Positions 1 through 9,478 are shown, numbered from the stretch's first letter. The stretch is DNA of 64,000 bases from Mailhella sp. (GCA_017408905.1 JAFQTU010000033.1:1-64000), one strand, 5' to 3'. Program-made: numbers and translations. The notes: generated by a model not told the origin, from the letters alone.

Positions 1-353
1 CCATCCGCGCCGCCTCCATGACGCTGGCTATCACCAGCATAAGCGACCCTTCATCCCAGCTCCAGAACTTCGCCAACGGCGAACGCTCCGCCCTGCGGGG
101 CTCTGGCCAGCGCTCCGGCGTCCCTTCGTCCGGCAAGCGCACCAGCATCTCCTCCCCCGGCAAGGAGGACGGCATCGGCTGGTACAGCCTCGACACCGAT
201 GACGACTCTGCCGCCCTGCCCGGCCTCCCTCCCCTGCCCGGCAGCTTCTCCCTCTGCGCGAAGGAACGCTTCTCCTTCTGCGCCCTCCCGCCCGAATCCC
301 ACGGGCATCTCCACTGGTACGCACTCGCACCTCCCTCCTCCGAAAACGTCTAG
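1..353 (+). CDS. 3' end of an unidentified gene (partial)
   Basis: Frame 3 is open from the window edge to a TAG at 351-353 and has the C/G third-position bias of real genes here, so I read it as the C-terminal end (about 116 residues) of a gene starting upstream. The tail is rich in Ser, Gly and Pro, has no visible membrane segment in this part and matches no family I recognise. It does not look like YajC or SecF, the usual neighbours of secD. It ends 82 bases before secD. Because the region is low-complexity, the coding call is only moderately secure. Confidence 0.45.
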   Translation, partial: IRAASMTLAITSISDPSSQLQNFANGERSALRGSGQRSGVPSSGKRTSISSPGKEDGIGWYSLDTDDDSAALPGLPPLPGSFSLCAKERFSFCALPPESHGHLHWYALAPPSSENV

Positions 354-435
354 TCGCGGTTTCTGACCCAGTTCCCTGCTCTTCCGAGCGGTAATCTGGC
401 GTATCGTCTGCACTTCGCTTTCGTGAGGACTCTTC

Positions 436-2049
436 ATGCACAGTCTGCGCTGGCGCACCTGCGTCACGTTGCTGGCGGCATTGCTTTGCGTCGCCTGCGT
501 ATCCGTCAATTTCTTCTCCCTCCCCTCCTTCCTCGAAAAAGCCCTGCCGCGCCCCATCCATCTGGGGCTCGATCTTCGCGGCGGCATACATCTCACACTC
601 GGTGCCGACATCGATCAGGCCGTGTCCCAGTCTTTGGCCCTTATGGGTCAGGATATCCGTTCCAGCGCTAACGATGCGGGAATAAGGACCCGCCTCCTCC
701 GCCATGCCGACGGTCGAACGCTGGAATTCGTGCCGCATAAACATGAGGGAATCGAACAACTCTCCAACCTGCTGCGCGACCGGTTCGGACAGATGGCAGT
801 CGGTTCTGCCGTCTCGTCCGGATCTGGGGAAAAACTCCACGTCACCTTCCACCCCGCCTACGAAAAAGAACTGCGCGAGCGCATCATGGATCAGACCATA
901 CGCACCCTGCGCGGCCGTATCGACGCCTTCGGCGTGGCCGAACCCGATATCCGCCGTCAGGGCGGCGACCAGATCCAGATACAGCTCCCCGGCGTTACCG
1001 ACACCCAGCGCGCCCTCCAGCTCATCGGCCGCACGGCCCAGCTCACCTTCCACCGCGTACGCAAGGACGCCGAACCCGGCATGGTCATGCCCCTCGGCAC
1101 GGCATGGTATCCCTACGTCAACACCGAGAAGCACTGGTCTGCCCCGGGCAGCCGCCCCGACTTCACGGGCGGCCTCGTGCTGGACAAAGCCCCCCTGCTC
1201 TCCGGGCAGGACATAGTGGACGCCCGCCCTGCCTTCGACGAACGCAACCAGGCCTGCGTCTCCATCCAGTTCAGCAGCCGGGGCGCGGACCAGTTCGAAC
1301 GCGTGACCGAAGAACTCATCCATCAGCAGTTCGCCATCGTTCTGGACGGCGTCATCCAGAGCGCTCCCGTCATCCAGCAGAAGATCAGCGGCGGCAAGGC
1401 CAGCATCACCGGCTCGTTCACCACGGAAGAAGCGCAGGACCTTGCCGTGGTGCTCCGCTCCGGCTCGCTTCCCGCCGAAGTCAAGGTGCTGGAAGAACGC
1501 ACCGTAGGCCCTTCCCTTGGTGCCGACTCCATCCGCGCCGGCCTCATCGCCGGTGTGGTGGGCGCTGTGGGCGTCATGCTCATCATGCAGGTCTGCTACG
1601 GTATGAGCGGCCTGCTGGCCAACCTTATGCTCACCTTCACCATAGGCCTGCTCTTTGCCGGCCTTGGCATCTTCGGCGCTACGCTCACCCTTCCGGGCAT
1701 AGCGGGCGTGGTGCTCACCATCGGTATGTCGGTGGACGCCAACGTCCTTGTTTTCGAGCGCATACGCGAAGAGATAGGCCGCCGCCTGCCCATACGCGAG
1801 GCCGTGGCCGCAGGCTTCCGCGAAGCTCGAAGCTCCATCCTCGATGCCAACTTCACCACCCTGCTCACCGCCGCCGTGCTCTACCAGTTCGGCACCGGCC
1901 CCATACGCGGCTTCGCCGTCACGCTGGCGCTGGGCATCCTTGCCTCCATGTTCACGGCTATTTTCGTATCGCACCTCTGCTTCGACTGGTGGATACGCCG
2001 CAACGGCGCCGTGAACTGCGGGCTCACCCCTCATGCCGTGTCGGACTAG
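436..2049 (+). CDS. secD: Protein translocase subunit SecD
   Basis: 537 residues, full length for SecD, an inner-membrane partner of SecYEG that uses the proton gradient to help exported proteins cross. An N-terminal membrane helix (about 8-30) is followed by the LGLDLRGG motif near residue 43. Then comes the large periplasmic domain with a P1-type head (RIDAFGVAEPDIRRQG, near 165), and a C-terminal block of five membrane helices (about 360-530) containing GMSVDANVLVFERIREE, the signature helix of the RND/SecD family. A GAGGA ribosome site precedes the ATG. Oddly, no secF follows: the next gene is a MucR regulator, and the partial gene upstream is not yajC-like. Confidence 0.95.
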   Translation: MHSLRWRTCVTLLAALLCVACVSVNFFSLPSFLEKALPRPIHLGLDLRGGIHLTLGADIDQAVSQSLALMGQDIRSSANDAGIRTRLLRHADGRTLEFVPHKHEGIEQLSNLLRDRFGQMAVGSAVSSGSGEKLHVTFHPAYEKELRERIMDQTIRTLRGRIDAFGVAEPDIRRQGGDQIQIQLPGVTDTQRALQLIGRTAQLTFHRVRKDAEPGMVMPLGTAWYPYVNTEKHWSAPGSRPDFTGGLVLDKAPLLSGQDIVDARPAFDERNQACVSIQFSSRGADQFERVTEELIHQQFAIVLDGVIQSAPVIQQKISGGKASITGSFTTEEAQDLAVVLRSGSLPAEVKVLEERTVGPSLGADSIRAGLIAGVVGAVGVMLIMQVCYGMSGLLANLMLTFTIGLLFAGLGIFGATLTLPGIAGVVLTIGMSVDANVLVFERIREEIGRRLPIREAVAAGFREARSSILDANFTTLLTAAVLYQFGTGPIRGFAVTLALGILASMFTAIFVSHLCFDWWIRRNGAVNCGLTPHAVSD

Positions 2050-2205
2050 CAGAGTCCGGGCGGCCGTGCCGCTCTGCCTGCGGCACATCCCTGGCCGGGC
2101 GGTCCGGCATTCTCTCCTCCGGGCCGCCCCTCACAAAGCACCACATTACCGAACATCATTCCGGCAGGAGCGTTCCTGCCCCATATCCCGCCCAGGAGTA
2201 ACCAC

Positions 2206-2601
2206 ATGGACGATCATCTCAAGCTTGCCATAGAACTTGCCACCGCCCAGGCCTCTGTCCGCGTTATGGAAGAAGAGGAAATGGTGGCCATGATACGCAG
2301 CCTTTCCACCAGCCTGAAGAAAATGACGGACGACAGCCTTGACGTCGACGGCGAAGAATCCCTGACTTCCAGCCCCGCCCGCTCCATCAAGGAAAAGACC
2401 ATCACCTGCCTCGAATGCGGCAAGGTCTTCAAGCTCATCACCAGCAAGCACCTCTCCACGCACGGGCTCGACGCCGAAGCCTACCGCCGCAAGTGGGGCC
2501 TCAAGCCCGATACGCCGCTGGTATGCAAAAGCCTCCAGCGCACCCGCCGCAAGAAGATGAAGGACATGAAGCTCTGGGAAAAGCGCAGAGCCTCCGTGTA
2601 A
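2206..2601 (+). CDS. MucR/Ros family zinc-finger transcriptional regulator
   Basis: 131 residues. The C-terminal half holds the Ros/MucR zinc finger: Cys-x2-Cys, ten residues, then His-x3-His (CLECG...KHLSTH), followed by the family's GLDAEAYRRKWGL segment and a basic tail (RTRRKKMKD). The N-terminal half is acidic and helical, probably for oligomerisation. MucR/Ros proteins bind AT-rich DNA and act as global repressors in alphaproteobacteria; related proteins are common in Desulfovibrio. AGGAG lies 8 bases before the ATG. It is monocistronic, with a strong terminator right behind it. Its targets cannot be read from the window. Confidence 0.9.
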   Translation: MDDHLKLAIELATAQASVRVMEEEEMVAMIRSLSTSLKKMTDDSLDVDGEESLTSSPARSIKEKTITCLECGKVFKLITSKHLSTHGLDAEAYRRKWGLKPDTPLVCKSLQRTRRKKMKDMKLWEKRRASV

Positions 2602-2607
2602 AACGAG

Positions 2608-2636
2608 AAAAGCCCCGGAAACGGGGCTTTCTTTTC
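2608..2636. terminator. Rho-independent terminator after the mucR-like gene
   Basis: AAAGCCCC, a 6-base loop and GGGGCTTT form a clean hairpin followed by CTTTTC on the plus strand. A-rich sequence on the other side means it may also stop the convergent small gene at 2635-2937. Confidence 0.85.
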
Positions 2637-2937
2637 AGGCGCGCACCACCATGATATGGGGGGCGGCGTTCTCGGCAGGGAAAGGGTCCTGCGACGGCGA
2701 AGAGCCGAACAGCCTGCCTGCGGGCAGAAGGGCGGCGCGCTTCTGCAATTCCATGAGCACGGCGCGTTCGTAGCGCCTTGCGGTGGCGGCGCTCCCGCCG
2801 TGGCCTTCTATGGCGGCCGCGGCAAGCTGGGTCTGCTCCCACAGGTTCATGAGTTCACCGTCGGCAAGGAGCTGGACATCGGCCAGCGAGGCGTTTTCCC
2901 CCATTTCGGAAGGCGAGGCAGAAAAAAGCGGTTCCAT
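2635..2937 (-). CDS. Small conserved-looking hypothetical protein
   Basis: 100 residues if the ATG at 2937 is used; AGGGGGA upstream decides this start over the longer open frame to 3051, which would run into proline-rich non-coding sequence. The protein is predicted soluble, helical and acidic in its first half (sequence like EMGENASLADVQLLADGELMN is split by short turns) and has no Cys motif, signal peptide or membrane segment. I do not recognise the family. It converges on the mucR-like gene and shares its terminator region. The 246 bases upstream, to the riboflavin promoter, show no other gene. Confidence 0.6.
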   Translation of the reverse strand: MEPLFSASPSEMGENASLADVQLLADGELMNLWEQTQLAAAAIEGHGGSAATARRYERAVLMELQKRAALLPAGRLFGSSPSQDPFPAENAAPHIMVVRA

Positions 2938-3183
2938 GATTCCCCCTGAAACTGGCGGCGTACGTTCAAGGAAGAAGCCCGGGCTGTTCCGGGCCGTCGG
3001 AGGCGGGCTTCCGCCCTGTCCCTCCCCCCGCAGGGGGCTCCCCGGCGGCACTGCCGGCAGGCCGCCGCAAAATAACGGAAAACCGTTTAGCTTTTTTCGA
3101 GGGAAGAATCAAGCCTGCCAGCTCCCCCGCCGGGAAGGCCGCGCCTAGGGCCTGCAAATCAGCGGGAAAACGCCCTCCGGCCC

Positions 3184-3212
3184 TTGACAGCCGCCCCTTG
3201 TGCATTAACAAT
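3184..3212 (+). promoter_or_regulatory. Sigma-70 promoter of the first FMN riboswitch/ribBA unit
   Basis: TTGACA (3184-3189), a 17-base spacer, and AACAAT (3207-3212) lie immediately upstream of the RFN element, placing the start of transcription at its 5' edge. Confidence 0.7.
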
Positions 3213-3216
3213 ACAT

Positions 3217-3356
3217 CAACTCTCAGGGCGGGGTGCGATTCCCCACCGGCGGTGACCCGCTTCGGCGGGAAGCCCGCGAGCGGCCTCCACGGGGAGCGCC
3301 GCAGACCCGGTGCGACTCCGGGGCCGACGGTCACAGTCCGGACGAAAGAGAATGGT
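3217..3356 (+). promoter_or_regulatory. FMN riboswitch (RFN element), copy 1
   Basis: All conserved RFN blocks are present in order: AGGGCGGGG, CCCCACCGGCGGT, GGGAAGCCCGCGAGC, GCAGACCCGGTG, GGGGCCGACGGT, AGTCCGGA and AAAGAGAA. It binds FMN and shuts off riboflavin genes. It is nearly identical to copy 2 at 37952-38091, but loops L2 and L5, which read TGAAATT and TGAAACT in copy 2, read TGCGATT and TGCGACT here. A short GATGT/ACATC hairpin just before the ribosome site suggests translational control, but I see no clear terminator. Confidence 0.95.
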
Positions 3357-3434
3357 TCCCTGCCTCAGCCCGAGGCCCTTCCTCTCTCCACATTCCTTCT
3401 TGCCCTGATGTCAGACATCTCCGGGGAGCTTGTC

Positions 3435-4667
3435 ATGCGTCAGTCTTCTCTCTGTTCCATAGAACAGGCCATCGACGATATCCGCCACGGCCGTATGCTC
3501 ATCCTTGTGGACGACGAGGATCGCCACTCCGGCGGCCATCTGGTCATTGCCGCCGAACATGTGGACGCCGCCGCCGTGAACTTCATGGCGCGCCACGCCT
3601 GCGGCCTTGTGTGCCTTGCGCTTTCCGCCGAAATGGCCGATGCGCTCAAACTGCCCCTCATGCCCGCCAGCGGCATGAAGCAGAACACGTCCGTCACCGT
3701 TTCCATCGACGCCCGCTCCGGCATCACGAACGGCATCTCCGCCGCCGACCGCGCCGCCACCATACAGGCCGCCGTGGCCGAAGGCGCTGGCCCGGATTCC
3801 GTGGTCACGCCCGGGCACGTCTTCCCCCTGCGCGCCAAGAACGGCGGCGTGCTCACCCGCGCGGGCATTGCGGAAGGCGCGGTGGACCTTGCCTTCTTCG
3901 CCGGTTCCAAGCCTGCCGCCGCCGTATGCGAGATCCTGAAGGAAGACGGCTCCATCGCCCGCATGGACGACCTTGAGGCCTTCGCCGCCGAACACGGCCT
4001 GCACATCGCCGCTATCCGCGACATCATCCGCTGGCACATCCGCTACGGCAAGCTGGCTGTGCGCCGCGTTTCCGAAGCGCGCATGCCCACCAAGTACGGC
4101 ACCTTCCGCATCATAGCCTACGAGAACGACGCCACGCCCGATACCCATGTGGCGCTGGTGAAAGGCGACGTGGACGAAAAGCTCGACCCTTCCCCCGTGC
4201 TGGTGCGTGTGCACAGCGAATGCCTCACCGGAGACGCCTTCGGTTCCCTGCGCTGCGACTGCGGCAACCAGCTTGCCGCCGCCCTCATGCAGATAGAGAA
4301 GGAAGGCCGCGGCGCCCTGCTCTACATGCGTCAGGAGGGGCGCGGCATCGGCCTTGCCAACAAGATCAAGGCCTACGTGCTTCAGGAACAGGGCTACGAC
4401 ACCGTGGAAGCCAACATCAAGCTGGGCTTCGCCCCCGACCTGCGCGATTACGGCGTGGGCGCGCAGATACTCAAGGACCTCGGCATCAGCCGCCTGCGCC
4501 TCATGACCAATAATCCCCGCAAGATAGTGGGCCTTGAAGGCTACGGCATCGAGATAACCGACCGTGTGCCCATCGAGACCGGGCTCTGCGAAGTGAACGA
4601 ATACTACATGCGCACCAAGCAGGAAAAAATGGGGCATATCCTGCACTTCGGCAAAAAGAAGAAATAG
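3435..4667 (+). CDS. ribBA: RibB-RibA fusion; GTP cyclohydrolase II with a degenerate DHBP synthase domain
   Basis: 410 residues from the ATG at 3435 (GGGGAG 7 bases upstream); the longer open frame runs through the riboswitch and is not used. Residues 1-205 are a 3,4-dihydroxy-2-butanone-4-phosphate synthase fold and 206-410 are GTP cyclohydrolase II, with the zinc site C-x10-C-x-C ([15 protein letters not shown]) and the [10 protein letters not shown] loop intact. In the RibB half the usual acidic loop [10 protein letters not shown] reads [10 protein letters not shown], and the RxGHTE motif reads RAGIAE, losing the conserved His. That half is therefore probably inactive or regulatory, while RibA should work. 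An intact stand-alone RibB lies at 38171-38818. Confidence 0.92.
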   Translation: MRQSSLCSIEQAIDDIRHGRMLILVDDEDRHSGGHLVIAAEHVDAAAVNFMARHACGLVCLALSAEMADALKLPLMPASGMKQNTSVTVSIDARSGITNGISAADRAATIQAAVAEGAGPDSVVTPGHVFPLRAKNGGVLTRAGIAEGAVDLAFFAGSKPAAAVCEILKEDGSIARMDDLEAFAAEHGLHIAAIRDIIRWHIRYGKLAVRRVSEARMPTKYGTFRIIAYENDATPDTHVALVKGDVDEKLDPSPVLVRVHSECLTGDAFGSLRCDCGNQLAAALMQIEKEGRGALLYMRQEGRGIGLANKIKAYVLQEQGYDTVEANIKLGFAPDLRDYGVGAQILKDLGISRLRLMTNNPRKIVGLEGYGIEITDRVPIETGLCEVNEYYMRTKQEKMGHILHFGKKKK

Positions 4668-4685
4668 CCCCTCCCGCAAAGACAA

Positions 4686-4722
4686 GAAAGCCGCGGCCGG
4701 AACTCCCGACTGCGGCTTTTCC
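4686..4722 (+). terminator. Terminator after ribBA
   Basis: AAAGCCGC pairs with GCGGCTTT across a 13-base loop and is followed by T-rich sequence. It also faces the convergent DMT transporter gene. Confidence 0.8.
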
Positions 4723-4741
4723 ATACCCTGCGTTCAGGCAC

Positions 4742-5644
4742 TCAGCGCCTGCCGTCCATCTGCGAGAGAAAAAGCCCCGCCAGCGTGAGCACCGCCCCGG
4801 AAGCCGACATCACGGTCAGGCGTTCCCCCAGCACGAGGGCCGCCGCCGCAACGGTTATCGCCGGGACAAGGTAGATGTACAGGCTGGTGCGCACCGTGCC
4901 CAGAGCGCGCACGGCGATGTTCCATGTGGTGAAGCACATGGCCGAGGCGCAGAGCCCGAGGAAGAGCAGGTTGAACACGTTCTCCGGCTTCAGGAAGCGG
5001 CCCGCATCCCAGTGCAGGTCGAAGAGCAGGAGGCAGGGCAGCATGAAGACAAGGCCCCAGCCGAAGGTACAGCGCGTCACCTGAATGATATTACAGCCCC
5101 AGCGGCCCATGATGCGCGTCAGGCAGGCATAGAGCGCCCACACCAGCGCGGCGGCTATGGCAAGGATATCGCCCAGCGGGTCGAGCCGCATCTCGCTCAC
5201 GCCGCTGAAGCTGATGAGGCAGATGCCGCTCATGGCCACGAAAAAGCCCACGTAGAAGAAAAGGCCCAGCTTTTCCTCGCCGCGCAGAACGAAGCGCGCC
5301 ACCAGCGCCGTGAACATGGGCGCGGCGCAGAGGATGACGCTGATATTCGAGGCCAGCGTGTAGCCAAGGGCGATGTTTTCCAGAAGGTAGTAGAGGCAGA
5401 TGCCCGAAAGCCCGGCGGCGGCAAGGACAAGGCGGCGCTTCGGCGTCATGCCGGGCAGGCGGCCCGGTGCGGAAAGGTAAAGCGCGGCAAAGGCCATGGC
5501 GAAGCGCAGGAACAGTATCTCCGCCGCATGGAAATCTTCCAGCAGTATCTTGGTGGAGATGAAGGTCACGCCCCACACGAACACGGTGAACAGCGCGGCG
5601 CTATGGCCCAAAAGCGCGGACGAAGGGAACTGGGGCAGTCTCAT
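4742..5644 (-). CDS. EamA/DMT-family exporter
   Basis: 300 residues with about ten hydrophobic helices arranged as two EamA repeats, the usual size and plan of drug/metabolite exporters (RhaT/YdcZ-like). The first repeat opens with VFVWGVTFISTK and the second with AALVWALYACLTR, both typical first-helix motifs of the family. The substrate cannot be inferred; amino acids or other small metabolites are common. It follows the flavoprotein gene by 56 bases, with a terminator-like hairpin between them. Confidence 0.88.
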   Translation of the reverse strand: MRLPQFPSSALLGHSAALFTVFVWGVTFISTKILLEDFHAAEILFLRFAMAFAALYLSAPGRLPGMTPKRRLVLAAAGLSGICLYYLLENIALGYTLASNISVILCAAPMFTALVARFVLRGEEKLGLFFYVGFFVAMSGICLISFSGVSEMRLDPLGDILAIAAALVWALYACLTRIMGRWGCNIIQVTRCTFGWGLVFMLPCLLLFDLHWDAGRFLKPENVFNLLFLGLCASAMCFTTWNIAVRALGTVRTSLYIYLVPAITVAAAALVLGERLTVMSASGAVLTLAGLFLSQMDGRR

Positions 5645-5667
5645 GGCAGGCTCGGGGCAAAAGCAGG

Positions 5668-5697
5668 CCCCTCTTCCCGTCGGGGAAAAGGGGCTGC
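5668..5697 (-). terminator. Probable terminator after the flavoprotein gene
   Basis: On the minus strand AGCCCCT pairs with AGGGGC(C) around a GC-rich stem and is followed by CTGCTTTTG. The T-run is short, so read-through into the exporter gene is possible. Confidence 0.45.
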
Positions 5698-5700
5698 GGA

Positions 5701-6324
5701 TCAGCGGATGAAGTTGGTCCAGATGCGTTCTTCGGTCTCAGGCATGGGGATGCCTGCGGCCTTGCCCGCTTCGATGCACTTGAGGAGCCACGCCATGTTG
5801 CGGCCGAGCTGGCGCATGGTCTGCATGCCTTCCTCGTCCTGCTTCACTTCGGCGGCATTGCCGCCGTGCACCTGATTCCAGTAGTTGGACGAGACCACGG
5901 GCATATTGTTGATGGTGAAGTACTTGTTGAGCTGGTCGAAGGCCGCGCTTGCGCCGCCGCGGCGGCAGCTCACGATGGCCGCGCCCGGCTTATTGGCCAG
6001 CAGGGCCGAGCCGGAGAAGAACAGCCGGTCGAGGAAGGCCGACATCTGGCCCGACATGGAAGCGTAATAGACCGGCGAACCGAAGACGAAGCCGTCGCTC
6101 TGGGCCGCAAGGGGGAGCACGTCGTTCACGATGTCGTTGCGGAAGCAGAGGCCGCCGTTCTTGCGGCAGGCCCCGCAGGCGATACAGCCGGGGATAGGAT
6201 CTTTGCCCAGATGGATGATCTGCGTGGTGATGCCCTGATTGAGCAGTTCGGACGCCACTTCGGACAGCGCGGTGTAGGTACAGCCGCTGGCATGGGGGCT
6301 GCCGTTGATGAGAAGGACCTTCAT
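5701..6324 (-). CDS. NADPH-dependent FMN reductase / iron-sulfur flavoprotein-like
   Basis: 207 residues from the ATG at 6324 (AGGAGGG ribosome site); a longer frame to 6372 lacks one. It opens with the flavodoxin-like phosphate loop MKVLLINGSPHASGCTYTAL and has the FGSPVYYASMSGQMSAFLDR segment that binds FMN in this family. Cysteines in GCIACGACRKNGGLC resemble the compact cluster of iron-sulfur flavoproteins (Isf), so it may carry a 4Fe-4S cluster, although FMN-reductase-like proteins share this region. Likely a cytosolic redox enzyme for quinones or other acceptors. It lies downstream of grpE behind a terminator. Confidence 0.88.
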   Translation of the reverse strand: MKVLLINGSPHASGCTYTALSEVASELLNQGITTQIIHLGKDPIPGCIACGACRKNGGLCFRNDIVNDVLPLAAQSDGFVFGSPVYYASMSGQMSAFLDRLFFSGSALLANKPGAAIVSCRRGGASAAFDQLNKYFTINNMPVVSSNYWNQVHGGNAAEVKQDEEGMQTMRQLGRNMAWLLKCIEAGKAAGIPMPETEERIWTNFIR

Positions 6325-6340
6325 ACTCCCTCCTTTACAG

Positions 6341-6377
6341 AAGAAAAAGGGAGACTGCCCGGAAAAGGGCATCTCCC
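6341..6377 (-). terminator. Terminator after grpE
   Basis: On the minus strand GGGAGA(T)GCCC pairs with GGGC(AG)TCTCCC around a TTTTCC loop and is followed by TTTTTCTTC: a strong Rho-independent terminator. Confidence 0.85.
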
Positions 6378-6395
6378 ATCGTTGCAGGATGCAAG

Positions 6396-6409
6396 TTCGA
6401 TGCGTCTTA
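6396..6409. repeat. Copy of the 14-bp palindromic motif at the grpE stop
   Basis: TTCGATGCGTCTTA. On the minus strand its last three bases are the TAA stop of grpE. It is nearly identical to the copy at 36111-36124, which also holds a stop codon. Confidence 0.5.
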
Positions 6410-6976
6410 CTTCGAAGCCACGATAACGCGGGCGGGGCGCAGGAGATGCTCGTTGAGGCGGTAGCCCTTCTGCATCACGCGGACGATGCAGCCGGGGGCC
6501 ACGCTCTCGCTGACTTCCTGACCGACGGCCTCATGGTCGTTGGGGTCGAATTCCTGACCGGCTTCGCCCACGGGAACGAGGCCGTGCTTTTTCAGCGCGT
6601 CGAGCAGCATGGTACGGGTCATCTCCACGCCGATCATCATGTTCTGGCATTCGGCGGCCTGAGAACCGTACTGGATGGCAAGGTCGAGGTTGTCAAGCGT
6701 GGGGAGCAGATCGCCCAGCACCTTTTCGGCGGCGTAGCGGGCCTGCTCTTCCTTCTCGCGCTGGACACGCTTCTTGAAGTTGTCCATCTCGGCAAGGGCG
6801 CGCAGTTTCACGGCATTGGCTTCCATAGCCACATTGCAGGAGCCGCAGAGCTTGGTGCGGTATTCCTCGAGGAGCTCTTCCTCGGTCTTTTCCAGCACTT
6901 CGGCTTCGGCCTTTTCTTCCTGCATATCGAGTTCCGCTTCGTTCACGGATTCTTTCTTTTCTTCGTTCTGACTCAT
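6407..6976 (-). CDS. grpE: Nucleotide exchange factor GrpE
   Basis: 189 residues. GrpE is the dimeric co-chaperone that releases ADP from DnaK. The N-terminal third is an acidic, Glu-rich coiled coil (to about 75), followed by the family core ALAEMDNFKKRVQREKEE, LLPTLDNLDLAIQ and the C-terminal beta-domain FDPNDHEAVGQE...VMQKGYRLNEHLLRPARVIVA. An unusual CGSC motif (near residue 44) sits in the coiled coil and could bind metal or form a disulfide. No dnaK, dnaJ or hrcA gene is adjacent, so it is transcribed alone. A GAGG ribosome site precedes the ATG. Confidence 0.95.
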   Translation of the reverse strand: MSQNEEKKESVNEAELDMQEEKAEAEVLEKTEEELLEEYRTKLCGSCNVAMEANAVKLRALAEMDNFKKRVQREKEEQARYAAEKVLGDLLPTLDNLDLAIQYGSQAAECQNMMIGVEMTRTMLLDALKKHGLVPVGEAGQEFDPNDHEAVGQEVSESVAPGCIVRVMQKGYRLNEHLLRPARVIVASK

Positions 6977-7003
6977 GTCATCATCCTCCAGAATGGTACG
7001 CCA

Positions 7004-7032
7004 CAGTTAGGGCCGGAGAGCCCCTCTGTCAA
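7004..7032 (-). promoter_or_regulatory. Predicted grpE promoter
   Basis: On the minus strand TTGACA (7027-7032), a 17-base spacer and TAACTG (7004-7009) lie 28 bases upstream of grpE. This is a housekeeping-type promoter; I see no heat-shock inverted repeat (CIRCE). Confidence 0.65.
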
Positions 7033-7053
7033 GGCGTGGAAGGTAGGGAAAAC

Positions 7054-8007
7054 TCAGCGCCTGCGGGCGAGCACATGAAGCCGGGCCGCCATGGCGTCCA
7101 GCACGAGGAGCGGGCTGACCTGCGCCTGAAGCTGGTCCTGCGCTTCCACGAATATCTCGTCGGCCTGCATGAGGGCGGCTTCGGGAAGGCGGCGGAACAC
7201 CGCACTGAGCATGCCCCCCTCGCGCCCGGCAATGCAGTCGGCCAGCGCCTTCTGCCCTATGAGCACGATATGCTGGGCCTTGGCCGCGTCCATGCCGTTC
7301 CTTTCGGACGTCATGTCCAGCCAGCCGCGCCCTTCGGCCACGAAGCGCCCGAGAGCCTGTTCCCACGGGCGCAGTTCTTCCGGCAGGGGCCGCCCGGCCT
7401 CTGGCCACGGCAAAGTGACCATCCAGCCGCGCGAGACCAGCGTGGGCAGAAGCCTTTCGCGCTGGGGGGCCGTGAACACGAAGCAGGTATCGGGGCAGGG
7501 GTCTTCAAGCACCTTGAGCAGGGAATTGGCCGCTTCGATGCCCAGAGACTGCGCCTCTGCCGCGATGATGACGCGCCAGCGCGCGAAATGGGGCTTTTCG
7601 CCAAGGATGGGGCGCAGGCCGCGCACCTCGTCTATCTTGATGCTCCCCTCCCTGCCGTCCAGCAGGATGAGGTCGGGATGCATATTCACGCCGAGGCGCA
7701 GGCACGAGGAACAGGAAAGACATGGGCCCATAGCCATAGCCTTGGGTTCCATGCCTTCCGGGTCTTCACAGTTGAGGAGTGCGGCCCACCACAGGGCAAG
7801 GGCCACGCGATCCGCCGCCTCGCCGCCTTCGAGGTGAAGGAGCTGGGGCGGGCGGACACGCAGGGCGCGGAGCATGGCGCGGGGCCGCTCCAGCGCGCCT
7901 GACAGCGCAGGGCCGAAGGCGGCACGGGCGTCTTCGATGCCGGGAAGCTGCTCTTCAGCCGCGCTCTTGCGGGCCGGAGCCTTCCTGCCGTCTTTGGCCG
8001 CGGCCAT
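7054..8007 (-). CDS. holB: DNA polymerase III delta' subunit-like clamp-loader protein
   Basis: 317 residues. Delta' is the rigid subunit of the clamp loader that places the sliding clamp on DNA. Seen here: a degenerate nucleotide loop (LEGGEAADR, near 60), a zinc-type cysteine cluster CLSCSSC (near 95) followed by MHPDLILLDG, the family block IKIDEVRGLRPIL, and EAANSLLKVLEDP with FVFTAPQRERLLPTLVSR. The SRC sensor of active clamp-loader ATPases reads SRG, as expected for a non-hydrolysing subunit. It starts 1 base after the purA stop, so the two are surely cotranscribed. Confidence is slightly reduced because delta' and tau share this fold. Confidence 0.88.
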   Translation of the reverse strand: MAAAKDGRKAPARKSAAEEQLPGIEDARAAFGPALSGALERPRAMLRALRVRPPQLLHLEGGEAADRVALALWWAALLNCEDPEGMEPKAMAMGPCLSCSSCLRLGVNMHPDLILLDGREGSIKIDEVRGLRPILGEKPHFARWRVIIAAEAQSLGIEAANSLLKVLEDPCPDTCFVFTAPQRERLLPTLVSRGWMVTLPWPEAGRPLPEELRPWEQALGRFVAEGRGWLDMTSERNGMDAAKAQHIVLIGQKALADCIAGREGGMLSAVFRRLPEAALMQADEIFVEAQDQLQAQVSPLLVLDAMAARLHVLARRR

Positions 8008-8008
8008 A

Positions 8009-9316
<1,308 letters not shown>

Positions 9317-9356
9317 TCAAGGAAAAAACGCTTTCCATTGAACGCACCAAGCCCCA

Positions 9357-9385
9357 TTTATAAAACCCTTTGACAAGGGCGTCAA
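9357..9385 (-). promoter_or_regulatory. Promoter of purA-holB
   Basis: On the minus strand TTGACG (9380-9385), 17 bases and TATAAA (9357-9362). The pair sits inside a longer AAGCCCC/GGGGCTT inverted repeat (about 9350-9400) that also encloses CCCTTT/AAGGG and could be an operator or a terminator for the opposite direction. Confidence 0.7.
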
Positions 9386-9478
9386 TATGCAAAGGGGCTT
9401 CCTTAAAAATAGGCCGGGCCCGGAAACAGGGCAGAAGGCAAGGCGCAGGGACGCCTGCCCTGCCGCAGGCATCACAAG

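Noticed and set aside
2966-3334. Minus-strand frame over the first riboflavin leader
   Set aside because: Overlaps the conserved FMN riboswitch and its promoter; proline-rich composition and no ribosome site.
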